This document shows, piece after piece, positions 12,615 to 22,429 of a stretch of 64,000 nucleotides of DNA. The notes beneath the pieces are model-generated. The model did no database searches, was not told the DNA's origin, and saw only the letters and a list, made by a program, of their open reading frames with translations. Numbering within the stretch: position 1 is the first letter of the stretch; every line of letters starts with the position of its first letter. The translations under genes and the position numbers were made by a program. The stretch lies in contig NC_035795.1 of NCBI RefSeq assembly GCF_001653235.2, positions 2,356,001-2,420,000 on the forward strand. The letters are read 5' to 3'. This DNA comes from Pochonia chlamydosporia 170 (taxonomy: Eukaryota; Ascomycota; Sordariomycetes; Hypocreales; Clavicipitaceae).

Positions 12615-12956
12615 TTATCGCTGAGCGCTCCAGACGTTCTTCAACAGACCGTCACGCTGGGCGAGGCGGTTCATGGAGTCGTCGGACTCGCCCATGGCAC
12701 GGACGAAACCGCAGAGAGCGTAGACGTGGTTCTCGCCGGGGATGGCGCGGCCGTTCTCGTCAACCTTGGCGATGTTGATCTGGACAGAGCCGTGGTCCTT
12801 GGCCTTGATGATGCGGTTGGTGGCAGAGCACTTGCGGGGGACGTAGCTGTGAGGAGGATTTAGTTAGTTTGTATGTACTTGATGATAAGAATTTTGTAGA
12901 ATATTTTGGTCGGCAAGGACGTACAGGTCCACGATCTCGCCACGGTCGTTCTCCAT
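12615..12956 (-). CDS. RPS21: 40S ribosomal protein S21 (eS21)
   Basis: Two exons, 12956-12925 and 12846-12615, joined across a 78-bp intron (donor GTACGT, acceptor TCACAG). The product is 87 residues, the usual eS21 length. It begins [18 protein letters not shown] and ends [10 protein letters not shown], with the family motifs [19 protein letters not shown] and [16 protein letters not shown] in between. It is a component of the small ribosomal subunit in the cytosol. The intron sits right after the first 10 codons, as is common in fungal ribosomal protein genes. No single long frame covers it because exon 1 is only 32 bases. It is divergent from SLX4. Confidence 0.95.
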
Positions 12957-13374
12957 TTTGTCGGTTGTGCGGTGACGGGGTGTCTTGGGGTTGAATTGAA
13001 GAGTTGTCCGACGTCGATGTGGTCGCCAAAAAGTCGCTTGGAGTTTGCCCGACAAATTTGACATGCCTCGACAATTTCGTGGGGCGGGCAGGGCTTTCTG
13101 TGCGTCATGTGATGGATCACCTGATAGCGTGGTGCTTTCGTGGAGACGTTGCCCCTCAACATCCGTGTGGCTTGACTCAATTTGGAGACCCAGATCTGTA
13201 TCCACCTTCAATTAACGCGACAAACGGAGCAGAATCTCGAGAGTCGGGTACTCGGGCACTGGCAAACCCGCTTTCATCGGATTGCCTCTGGGGAAAAAGA
13301 CCTTCAACAAGATTCGGCTGCTCACTAGGGTCTTGAGATGCGCTTTGCGCTCTCAGTCCCATGTCTTTGGGACC
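12957..13374. promoter_or_regulatory. Shared divergent promoter of RPS21 and SLX4
   Basis: About 420 bp separate the two divergent start codons, so the promoters must share this interval. No individual element is identified with confidence. Confidence 0.4.
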
Positions 13375-15957
13375 ATGGCTTCTCCTGATGTGTTCTTGTC
13401 GTCCCCTCCGCGAGGATCTAGGCAACATGTCAACATGATCCCGACCTCATCGCCGGATATGCCTCCTCTCCAGGAGCTGCTGTCACAGAAGCCAAAAAAG
13501 CCGACAATTCGAAGTGGGAGCAAGGCGGTCCCTATTCCCGACGATGCGAAGTCGACATTTACAAGCGCGCGCGAGCTTTGGAAGTCTGCTCAGTCTGTGG
13601 AGGTCAATCTTTTGAGCCCTTCCGTTGCGCAAGAGAGCATCGTTCTGCTGGACGATATCGAGACCGCAATGCCCGCACCGGAAGATGCTTGTCAGATCAA
13701 ATCGCCATCACGAAAGTCCAGTAAATCGATAATGAGCAACCATAAGTGTAGATCGGGGGGATCTGACCTTGGCGACGAGGTCGGAGTGTCAACCCAACCG
13801 TGGAAGAAGTACAAGTCAAAGACACCAGAGAAGGATGTGGGACGGCGTAGTATTTCTCCAGACAGAGACAATCTAGGACTGGCCTCAGACCAGACGACAG
13901 CAGAGAACAAGCCTCGTGAGACGACTCCAGTGGGAGATTTGCCAAAAATCAGACCCGAGGACGGCACGAAGTGGAATGAGAGAGAATCGCTGTTGCTGGA
14001 GCCTGCAATGGTTCGGAGGAAAAACTGGACACCGCCCACAAAGAGTGCGACCATAATTCTCGATTCCGAAGCATCGACCATTGGGGAAGATGCAGTTGCG
14101 GCTGATCAAGATGGCGAAGCCAAATCGTTTGGTAGTTTGCTTTCCGCCTACAAGTGTTCCGAATCTTCCACCCACGACAATGCTGCATATCAGAGCGACG
14201 GATCGGCTGGAACGAAAAGAAAGGTAGCTGACCAACGAGTGGATTCTGTAGTTATCTCGGTGAACAATGTGAATCCTGTCTCTAAACCAAAGGCTCCTCG
14301 GAAAAAGCCACGAACCATTACGGGCCTTGCAACGGCAGCTTATAGACAACCGACTCAAGCAGAGCTTACCGATGTGACACAAGATGGGGTCGCTGTTGGG
14401 CAACCTAAGCCATTGGCCGAGACTTCAAAAAAGCCAAAGGCTCGCAAAAAGCCTACCAAAACCAAGAAGAAACCGGAACCACCGAAACCAGTTTTGTTTT
14501 CTCCTGAAACGGCATTAAAGCAAGTTGCCAAGCAGGATTTTGTGTTCGGAACCTCGAGCCAATTGGCCACGGAACAGTCGCCAACGTTTCTAAGAGAGTT
14601 GCAATTAGCGATGAAAGACTCAAACCAGCTTGATTATGTCGACTTTACGACGCCTTTGAATAGCGACGCAATTGAGCCACCTGAAGCCCGCCCTAAGCTT
14701 TGGGATGCAGCAGCCAGGGACATAGATGGTGATTTGTTCGATGTCGAAGTGGTCAACCTTACAGGAAGCAGTCCGAGATTAGCGAAAACCCCCGGTGAAG
14801 CGGATCCTTTTGGATATTTTAAGGGCGACGATGCTTCAAGTCCATCCAATGGTGTTAGCTCAGCTGGAGGTTGTGCCAAAGACGACGGTTCATTTGTGGA
14901 CATAGCAGACATTCTCCCCCCTGTCTGCTCAAAGCCAACTCACAAGAGTAGCGGAAGGCAGCAGATTCTCACTGGTGCGGAGGCAGAAGCACATCAGGCG
15001 AGCAAGCTATCGACGTCTGTTGAGATTCTAGGCTCACAGCCCATGCGGGAAAATGCAAACACGGAACCATTAGTAGACAAAGGGCATAAAACCAAGGATA
15101 CCGCAAATTCTAGTCGACCGACATTTGAACAGTACACTGATGTTGAACTGTCGAAAAAGATATCTCAATACGGGTTTAAGCCTGTGAAACGACGATCAGC
15201 CATGATAGCTCTTCTGGACCAGTGCTGGCGGCAGATAGGACATGGCAGCCAGCAGCGGGGAATGAAGACGACGAGTACTGCGGCGTCCCCCACAAGACGG
15301 CCACGGGGACGTCCAAGAAAGAACTCTGTAGACAACACCCAAATACAAGAACCACCCCCATCTGCGCAGGCTCCCGAAACTCCAAAACGAGGGAGGGGAC
15401 GACCGAGAAAGGATTCCCAGCCAACTCCAACCAAGCCAACGGCATCAAAACGAATTACCACGCCAACAAGGAAGAGATCAACCAAGAGCGATGCTACTGT
15501 ACCTCAGAAGGTGCTGGCGGCAAAAGTCATTGAGATACCAGATTCAGAATCGGAGGTGGCGGATGCCCTGGGTTCATCACCGCTATCATCGCAAAGCTCA
15601 ACGTTTTCTTCACCTGAAAAGGTCAACCTGACCATGTCTGTCGACAACGATACAGAGCTTTCTCTCACAATGACCCCGACAGACGCACAAACGCATTTAT
15701 TTACACATATTACCAAGGCTGTCACGACTGCGCCGCGGACGACAGATCCTGCCAACCCGTCTTGGTATGAAAAGATTCTCATGTACGATCCTATTGTTTT
15801 GGAAGATTTGGCGTCTTGGCTCAACAGTGGGCAACTCAGTCGGGTTGGATACGATGAAGAAGTTAATCCTGTGGAGCTGAAGAAGTGGTGCGAGTCTAAA
15901 AGCATTTGCTGCCTCTGGAAAATAAATTTAAGGGGCAAAGAGAGAAAGCGATATTGA
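13375..15957 (+). CDS. SLX4: Structure-specific endonuclease subunit SLX4
   Basis: Single exon of 860 residues from ATG 13375 (MASPDVFLSSPPRGS). The C-terminus is diagnostic: a helical SLX4 conserved domain (about residues 790-855) with WYEKILMYDPIVLEDLASWL, LKKWCESKSICCLW and a basic end KGKERKRY-like. This domain binds the SLX1 nuclease to cut branched DNA such as Holliday junctions and flaps in the nucleus. Two AT-hook motifs (RRPRGRPRKNS near 641 and KRGRGRPRKDS near 670) precede it. The rest is long, Ser/Lys-rich and disordered, as usual in fungal SLX4, with a SAP-like segment near residue 585 (YTDVELSKKISQYGFKP). The upstream in-frame extension contains no ATG before 13375. Confidence 0.9.
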   Translation: MASPDVFLSSPPRGSRQHVNMIPTSSPDMPPLQELLSQKPKKPTIRSGSKAVPIPDDAKSTFTSARELWKSAQSVEVNLLSPSVAQESIVLLDDIETAMPAPEDACQIKSPSRKSSKSIMSNHKCRSGGSDLGDEVGVSTQPWKKYKSKTPEKDVGRRSISPDRDNLGLASDQTTAENKPRETTPVGDLPKIRPEDGTKWNERESLLLEPAMVRRKNWTPPTKSATIILDSEASTIGEDAVAADQDGEAKSFGSLLSAYKCSESSTHDNAAYQSDGSAGTKRKVADQRVDSVVISVNNVNPVSKPKAPRKKPRTITGLATAAYRQPTQAELTDVTQDGVAVGQPKPLAETSKKPKARKKPTKTKKKPEPPKPVLFSPETALKQVAKQDFVFGTSSQLATEQSPTFLRELQLAMKDSNQLDYVDFTTPLNSDAIEPPEARPKLWDAAARDIDGDLFDVEVVNLTGSSPRLAKTPGEADPFGYFKGDDASSPSNGVSSAGGCAKDDGSFVDIADILPPVCSKPTHKSSGRQQILTGAEAEAHQASKLSTSVEILGSQPMRENANTEPLVDKGHKTKDTANSSRPTFEQYTDVELSKKISQYGFKPVKRRSAMIALLDQCWRQIGHGSQQRGMKTTSTAASPTRRPRGRPRKNSVDNTQIQEPPPSAQAPETPKRGRGRPRKDSQPTPTKPTASKRITTPTRKRSTKSDATVPQKVLAAKVIEIPDSESEVADALGSSPLSSQSSTFSSPEKVNLTMSVDNDTELSLTMTPTDAQTHLFTHITKAVTTAPRTTDPANPSWYEKILMYDPIVLEDLASWLNSGQLSRVGYDEEVNPVELKKWCESKSICCLWKINLRGKERKRY

Positions 15958-16658
15958 TTTTGGTTAAGGAGCACTTTTGTACATTAACGACGAAACGACA
16001 CTTGATAAGCAATGGGTTGCATTGGATGGAATGTTGAAGAGAAGGGTTGGTCTATGGCATTTTGGAGTATGGAGTAGATACCCGAATAACAATATAACAA
16101 TATGTGAATATGCTGCTGTGTGAATATGGATAAACATGGAATTTTGAAGAGTTGTAAATGCTGCTGTAGATTCTTGGCATTCACTGTTTGGTCAACTACT
16201 CCAAGACCACAAGAAAGGCCACCTCGGCCACGGCCCCTTGCTAGCGCAATCCATCCCGCTTCCCACTTTTGATGGACAAAACCGCGGACCTCCGTCAAAA
16301 TCAAGCCTGCTCCGGACGTGGAGAACGAGAAGCCATCAATTGATCATCAGCCCCGGCACAACCAGACTATTTCCCATCCATCCTTACCCATCCAAGCCAT
16401 CCATCGCAAGCGGACCTCGGCTCAATTGCCTCCCCCGCCATCTGGAACTCGGGCGTAGCACGGCCTATCGCCCTCATATCAGATGGCCGTGGCCCGACCT
16501 CATCAAGCCGGTTATCCATGACTTGGTTACTAAATCCCATCTGGAGGCGATTAGCCCATCAAACCATCTCAAGGCACGCAAACTGCATTCCCTCCCGCAG
16601 CCTCTCCATCTCACTCATCTCATCACCGCCGCCGTCCAGACAGTCCCCCATCCTCACA
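15958..16658. promoter_or_regulatory. Spacer between SLX4 and the Nudix gene
   Basis: Holds the SLX4 3' end and the Nudix promoter. An in-frame ATG at 16518 lies upstream of the chosen Nudix start and would extend that protein by 47 residues. No separate gene is seen. Confidence 0.4.
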
Positions 16659-17766
16659 ATGGCCAGCCAAAAGCGCGACGCCAGTTCCAAGCGGGAAGTG
16701 CAAGATCCCCGGCCCAGCTCATCTGTCCTGCTGCTCTCGCCTACAAATGAGATCCTGCTGCTGCACCGAGTAAAGACCTCTACGTCATTTGCGTCGGCGC
16801 ACGTCTTCCCCGGTGGGAACCTGGACCCCTTTCATGACGGTCATATTCCTGGGCCTGAGAGCGCGGAAAGGCATCGCGATGGTCCGGCGTATAGAATGGG
16901 CGCTATTAGAGAGACGTTTGAGGAGACGGGGATTTTGTTGGCGACCAAGGATGGCGCGCTGGTGAGCTTGTCTGCTGAGCAGAGGGACGAAGCGAGGAAG
17001 AATATCCATGGGAATAAGGTTAAATTTGGCGAATTTCTCAAGTCGATTGGTGCTGTCGCAGATACAGGTTTGTTGTCGCCCCTCGAGTTGTCAAAACTGA
17101 AGTGTCTTCGCATCTGGTACTGACGAGATGCGTCTAGGCGGCTTGATCCCCTTCACCCGCTGGATCACGCCGACCAATGTCCCCAAGCGATTCACCACCC
17201 AAATGTATCTCTACCTGCTTCCCATCTCCAAGAAATCCGTGCCCTCAGAAATGCTCATCCCCACTCCTGACGACGGAGTCGAGCACACGGCCGCACAATT
17301 CGCCCCCGCGCAGTCATGGCTCGAAAAAGCTGCCAACGGTTCCATCATCATGTTTCCCCCGCAGGTATATCTCATGAAGATCCTCACGCGGTTCCTGACG
17401 GGATCGACATCTGCCCTAGAAGAAGGACCGCTGCATTACACCGGACAACGGAAGAAGTTGGTTTCTTTCCTGAGGAAGAAGGTGACGGCCGACACGGACA
17501 AGGGCAAGCAGCATCCTACGGCGAAGATATCGTGGGCGGATAAGGTTATAAGTCCGCATCACTTGATGTTTAGGGAGGAGGATAATCGGGTGGTTTTAGC
17601 GCTGGATAAGCCTGGCCCGGAGTTGGAGGAGACGGACAGGGGCGGTGATTGGGAGAGAGTTGCGTTGGTCAAGTTTGGCAAAGGGGGCCCGTCGGAGGTT
17701 GAGATTAGGTTGAGGGAGGATGTGTTGGCGGAGGAGAGGGGGAAGAAGTCGGAGGCTAGGTTATAG
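16659..17766 (+). CDS. Nudix hydrolase, NUDT19-like (probable CoA/acyl-CoA diphosphatase)
   Basis: Two exons, 16659-17067 and 17138-17766, with a 70-bp intron (donor GTTTGT, acceptor TCTAG); 345 residues. The Nudix fold starts at SSVLLLSPTNEILLLHR, followed by AHVFPGGNLD and the helix GAIRETFEETGIL, which keeps the R-E-x2-E-E core of the Nudix box. The spacing between PGG and REXXEE is long, with an inserted DPFHDGHIPGPESAERH-like loop, as in the NUDT19/RP2 subfamily of peroxisomal coenzyme A diphosphatases. The protein ends in ARL, which fits the peroxisomal PTS1 consensus. The upstream ATG at 16518 would add a basic, acid-free leader. Substrate is inferred from the subfamily. Confidence 0.85.
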
Positions 17767-18278
17767 GTGGGATGGTGGTGTGACGGATGGAGCTGGTTTG
17801 TATATATTGAATGGAATGTATGATGGAGATGTATACTGCATGGGAGAATAGAGCCAAGTATCTAGTTGCTTGGGGAAGAGCAGACTCTAGATGCGCGAAT
17901 AGATGATGGTTTAGGTGAAGATGTCACTTACAGACACAGCTATTGCAGTCTGCGGTGGTTGGCTGAGTCCTTACCACAGATGTCAGCAAAGCATGTAGCA
18001 AACCAAATGACACCGTCAATTATAATGCTCAATCACAACCACAGATCGTTTCAAGTATCCGAAATACGCCTGTCGAAGGCTGACTGAGAGAAGCTCCATC
18101 AGCTGCATCCTGGCGTTATGCGGGGCGGTGCATACATGCATGATGCAAATAGCACAAGAAGCGTGAGTTGGCGGGCTGGAAGATGAGAACAAGACAGTCT
18201 TTAAATTCACGAGTTTTCACAATTCAATCGCTCTTAAGTTGATGGACCTGGGGTTGGCTTCTCCCGACACAACAGGCC
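17767..18278. other. Spacer between Nudix and HET genes
   Basis: About 510 bp; 3' end of the Nudix gene and promoter of the HET gene. No gene seen. Confidence 0.4.
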
Positions 18279-20258
18279 ATGGCAACCTTTCAACACATCC
18301 CACTTTGCGAGAATGGTGAATCGGGATTCCCATCGCGACTAGTACAACTCCTCCCTGGATCTTTTGACGACGACATTCAAGTCGAGCTACTCCAAGTATA
18401 CTTCAGAAACGACCACTCCAAAATCCCGAAATATGAAGCATTGTCGTATGTTTGGGGCGATCCAGCGCCAACTCAGCCCAGAATTCGCGCAAGTCAAGCC
18501 TCAGATGCCTCCCACAAAGAGCCACAGTACTTGACTGTTCGTGAGAACCTTTGGTGTGCCTTGAAGCACTTACGACATGCAGATGAGAAGCGCCTATTGT
18601 GGATCGACGCAATTTGCATAGACCAAGAAAATGCCACGGAGAAAAGTCATCAAGTAGCTCACATGGGCTTCATATTTAAACAGGCCTCCCGAGTCGTGAT
18701 TTGGTTTGGACCAGCAGCCCCAGAAACGAGAGGATGTATGTCCATGTTTAGAAGACTATCGTCTGTGGCGACCTACGATGTACAAAAGGATATACTGGCC
18801 TTCTCTCACCCTGATGGCTCGATGCAGCCTCATCCAGCGCCACATGTGGCCTTTACGAGAAATGACCTCGAGGCTCTGATACAGACACTATCGTGTACAT
18901 GGTTCGAGCGGGTCTGGACTCTCCAGGAGGTAGGACTGACGGACCCCGGAAAGGCCATCATACAATGGGGCCCGGAATCTTTACCGTTTCACAGCTTTCA
19001 GACAGTGATGATGGCATATCAGGGGTACTTTATCAATCAGGACAAGTGGCCGACGTTTCTGAAAGAAAAGTGGGCAACACGCCGCGCCTTGGCTATGATA
19101 TTCAACATGGCCTGGTTCTATGAGGGTATATCCTTTACAGAACTCATGAATGTCATTCGATATAGAGAGTGTCACGATCCTAGAGATAGAATCTATGCTG
19201 CCTTGAATATTTCCCGGACGGATCTGGGCGTGGTGCCGGATTATAGCCCTGAACATACAGCAGCCGAATTGTACACACAAGTATGTATAGAGCAATTAGA
19301 GCAGGGTAACGACATGTTGAGTGCGTGTCAATGGCCAAATGGGATGGATGGTCTGCCGTCGTGGGTGCCGAATTGGCATAGCAAACGCATGGAGCAGACG
19401 ATATTCGTCGGTGGAAACATGGGATTGTTGAGCAACGAATACAGACATGGTAATGACGCCGAATTAATCTGCTGGGGGTGTCAGTTTGCTGAGATTACGG
19501 ACTCCATTGACTTGGGATTGACGGCGCAATCTACTGACGAGTATGTCTGTTTGGCTATTGAGAAACTAGTCCGGTGGATTTGGCCGCAGGGCATCATGCC
19601 AGGCGCCTTGTTGATGACAACAACTCGTGTTCTCCTTGCAGAAGCCATATCTGACTTCTGTTGGCCGCCTGGCGGTGACTTACCTTATCCAACTCTTCGC
19701 GATGCAATGCAGACGTTGTACCGGGCTCAGCTGGGTAAGCTGTCCGGTGGTATTTCGCCACTAATCGCAAGGAATATACGTGAACGGTCGTCAGGGAGGG
19801 TTTTCGTCAAGACGTCGAGTAACGAGCTGGGTTTGGCGCTCAACACTACTCGTGTAGGTGATCATTTGTACGCCGTTCCTGGATGTAGGCTGCCCTTGGT
19901 CCTGCGACCAGTATCATCTACTGCAAGTGCTGAGAGAATGGATCAAGGGAAGCATGACATGAAATATCGAGTTATTGGGACGGCTTTTATCGATGGCCAG
20001 AACATGGGCGAGTCACTGCTCGGAACCTTGGGTCGTGTTCGGGAAATTTGGATGTTCCTTGAAGGCGGCTTTGGGTATGGTGAAGCTGGAGCAACTGAGC
20101 AGCCTTTGCGTCTGGATCCGCGGATTGCCAAGTTGTATCTTGAACTGCGGGGGGAAGAGGCGAGCGAGGAGATGGACTTGAGTGAAGTGTATTCTAGGAT
20201 TACACCTGATGTGTTGAGGGAGAATGGTGCGCGTTTGAAACAGATTACATTAGTTTAG
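18279..20258 (+). CDS. Heterokaryon incompatibility (HET) domain protein
   Basis: Single exon of 659 residues; ATG 18279, TAG 20256. The HET domain occupies about residues 50-210. It has YEALSYVWGDP, RLLWIDAICIDQENATEKSHQ with VVIWFGP, and WFERVWTLQEV. The later RECHDPRDRIYAALNI segment is typical of the large HET family. Such proteins mediate or amplify cell death on nonself fusion in ascomycetes; the domain resembles TIR folds. The C-terminal 400 residues have no repeats or recognised domain. It stands at the edge of the repeat-rich zone that also contains an NLR gene. The partner and allele specificity cannot be told from sequence. Confidence 0.93.
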   Translation: MATFQHIPLCENGESGFPSRLVQLLPGSFDDDIQVELLQVYFRNDHSKIPKYEALSYVWGDPAPTQPRIRASQASDASHKEPQYLTVRENLWCALKHLRHADEKRLLWIDAICIDQENATEKSHQVAHMGFIFKQASRVVIWFGPAAPETRGCMSMFRRLSSVATYDVQKDILAFSHPDGSMQPHPAPHVAFTRNDLEALIQTLSCTWFERVWTLQEVGLTDPGKAIIQWGPESLPFHSFQTVMMAYQGYFINQDKWPTFLKEKWATRRALAMIFNMAWFYEGISFTELMNVIRYRECHDPRDRIYAALNISRTDLGVVPDYSPEHTAAELYTQVCIEQLEQGNDMLSACQWPNGMDGLPSWVPNWHSKRMEQTIFVGGNMGLLSNEYRHGNDAELICWGCQFAEITDSIDLGLTAQSTDEYVCLAIEKLVRWIWPQGIMPGALLMTTTRVLLAEAISDFCWPPGGDLPYPTLRDAMQTLYRAQLGKLSGGISPLIARNIRERSSGRVFVKTSSNELGLALNTTRVGDHLYAVPGCRLPLVLRPVSSTASAERMDQGKHDMKYRVIGTAFIDGQNMGESLLGTLGRVREIWMFLEGGFGYGEAGATEQPLRLDPRIAKLYLELRGEEASEEMDLSEVYSRITPDVLRENGARLKQITLV

Positions 20259-21930
20259 CTGGAAAGCATGTTTGCTTTCGGAATTGCGCGAGTATCGTGG
20301 CTGTCGCCAATAGTAAATATATGCCCGTGGAAAGAAGAGAAGGAAACTTCTGCCGGCTAACAAGAAAATATCTGTTGTCGTATACGCAACGCTGGTCCGA
20401 AACTAAACACGCATTATGTCCCCCATACTACAGTCTGTGGTAAAAAGTATTTGCCCACATGAAGTATACACTAATACATCTCAGTATATATTGGCACACA
20501 TTGCAATATGTGATACCCTCTATGAGTTCAAATAATTCTGAACCCCCATGTAAATACCATTTCACCTGGAAGCAATTTCGGTCGCTGGTCGTGAACGCTC
20601 CCTCTTAGAGTTCGAGTAAGCCCCCTTACGAATACCGGATTGCCAGCGACGTAATCAGCGAATCTGAGCTCCTTCATAAGCAGTCGTCGCGCTCTCTTGA
20701 AACTTGCATCACCGCCTTGGAAAAAAGGTCAGCCATCACACAGGAACGCTGGTCTTTTGCCAACCCCATTCAAACTCACCGTTTCCGTCCTCTACCTACA
20801 TCATCTCAAGCGCACCCGACCCTTTGAAGTTCCATCAAAAACTTCTTTATTACCTTGACCGTGTTCCGTCGATATTTAGTGATGAATTCCTGGACGCCTG
20901 TCTTGGCTGGCGGTTCTTGTATGAGCTCCGACATGGTGAATGATCGCGTGGGCACGAAACTCGGTTTGCGCTATCTTGCTGACATAGTTAAATGTTCATT
21001 CAGCGGCTAGCATTAGCAGTTCTGATGATGTTTGAATGAGATTTTGTTTATGGCAGATGCCTTGTCATCGGTTTAGCTTGGGTGGGTGCCCCGCCACCGC
21101 CTCATTTACGTGGACAAGATGGTGTGTTTCCTGCCTCCTGTGAGAAATGAGCTGGGCAGATCCACCTCCAGCCAAGTCCGGGGTTCATCAGCAGTCAAAT
21201 CTGAGCAAAATAAGGCTGTAGGATCGATTCCCTGAGTGTTTCAACCGTACATGGCCAACCCATGGAAGGCGCCTGGTTGGTTGGGGGTCAATGTCCTTGC
21301 ACATGCAGCTGCGGCCAGTTATTGAGGCCTTGTAATGAAACCAGCACACCTGATCTCAAATGCTCAAAAACAAAAAGACAAGATGTCGCCTCAACGTCAT
21401 ATAAAAATCACAACAAGGGCAAAAAAAAACATACAACACCAGGTATTCGCTGGTCGTCACCGACCCAACTACTAATCCGGCGCTCGCATGGTTATCGCTC
21501 GGAGATCGGACGGGATCCAGATTTGTCATGCGGCTATGGTCGTATGTGCTAGATGAAGTAACAAAATCCGCTCAAATTCTCGAACCGCGGCAGAATGAGA
21601 ACTGCCCTACTCGGGCAATTCTGACCAGTGTCATCCACTGTGCTCCCATATACGCAATCAGCATAACGCAGACGAGTGACAGAAGTCGATGAGGGCCAGG
21701 AAGGCTACAAATTTGTAGATGCAGAAGAGTTCGCACCATAGTGACAGCGTTCAAGCGGAAGGTGAAGCAATTCTGTAAAGGAACGGCTTATTTCTGAGAA
21801 GCGAGAAACAAACGCTCTTGTATGTTTAGTTGAACGCTGCATATCACCTAAATGCGATTGGAACTATCAGCAAATCAATAAATAAATAAAATATTATTTG
21901 CTGGTAACTTGCTCTGCGTATGGATGTCGT
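20259..21930. other. Intergenic, start of accessory region
   Basis: No convincing gene. It becomes AT-richer towards the right and contains one 36-bp copy of a dispersed repeat (listed separately). Confidence 0.4.
21513..21548 (+). repeat. Dispersed repeat, copy A (core only)
   Basis: The 36-bp core starting GGATCCAGATTTGTCATG and ending CGTATGTG is identical to 30395-30430 and nearly identical to 35288-35323. Only the core is clearly shared here; the other two copies are longer. Confidence 0.8.
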
Positions 21931-21934
21931 GGTT

Positions 21935-22315
21935 AAATTACCAGTACTGAATGGACTAATGGGATGAAACTACCAGTACCTGGTGTCAGGCTGTTGCCAG
22001 TAGCCACTGTCGCCCAAGTACTAGTATAGGTCAGCTACTGGCAGACTAGCGGCCCCAGTTACTGGTTTTTCTTATCTGCTAGTAACCCGGGCGGGCAGGT
22101 TGATAGTAGCTAGGTTGTGCTAGTAGCGATTGCAATGAGGTTGCTGGAAGTGGTTACTGCTGGTAGCGCAGAAGTGCGAGGTGCTGGTAGCGACCTCCTG
22201 GGCGTCTATGAACTACTGGCAGCACTGCCCGCAGGTTACGGCCAACGAGTGGAATCTAAATTGGGGAGCAGCACTGAGAGAGATTTATAGGTCTGTAGGT
22301 ACTGGTACTCTTGGG
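21935..22315. repeat. Cluster of short CTACTGGTAG-like motifs
   Basis: About a dozen variants of TACTGGTAG or its complement CTACCAGTA occur within 380 bp, in both orientations (for example near 21940, 21972, 22035, 22058, 22150, 22175, 22210, 22298). Clusters of this kind are typical subterminal repeats of hAT-like or related DNA transposons, or Helitron-type elements. No terminal inverted repeat or transposase was recognised. Confidence 0.5.
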
Positions 22316-22429
22316 ACACCCATTACTAGTGTGTGGGCGGATTTGACCACACCCAGGGCACGCAGGGGAAGTGCCTGGGGATTGGGGAGGTGGCGTTCCA
22401 TTTAATTAATTAGCTAGCTACGTATAAAA

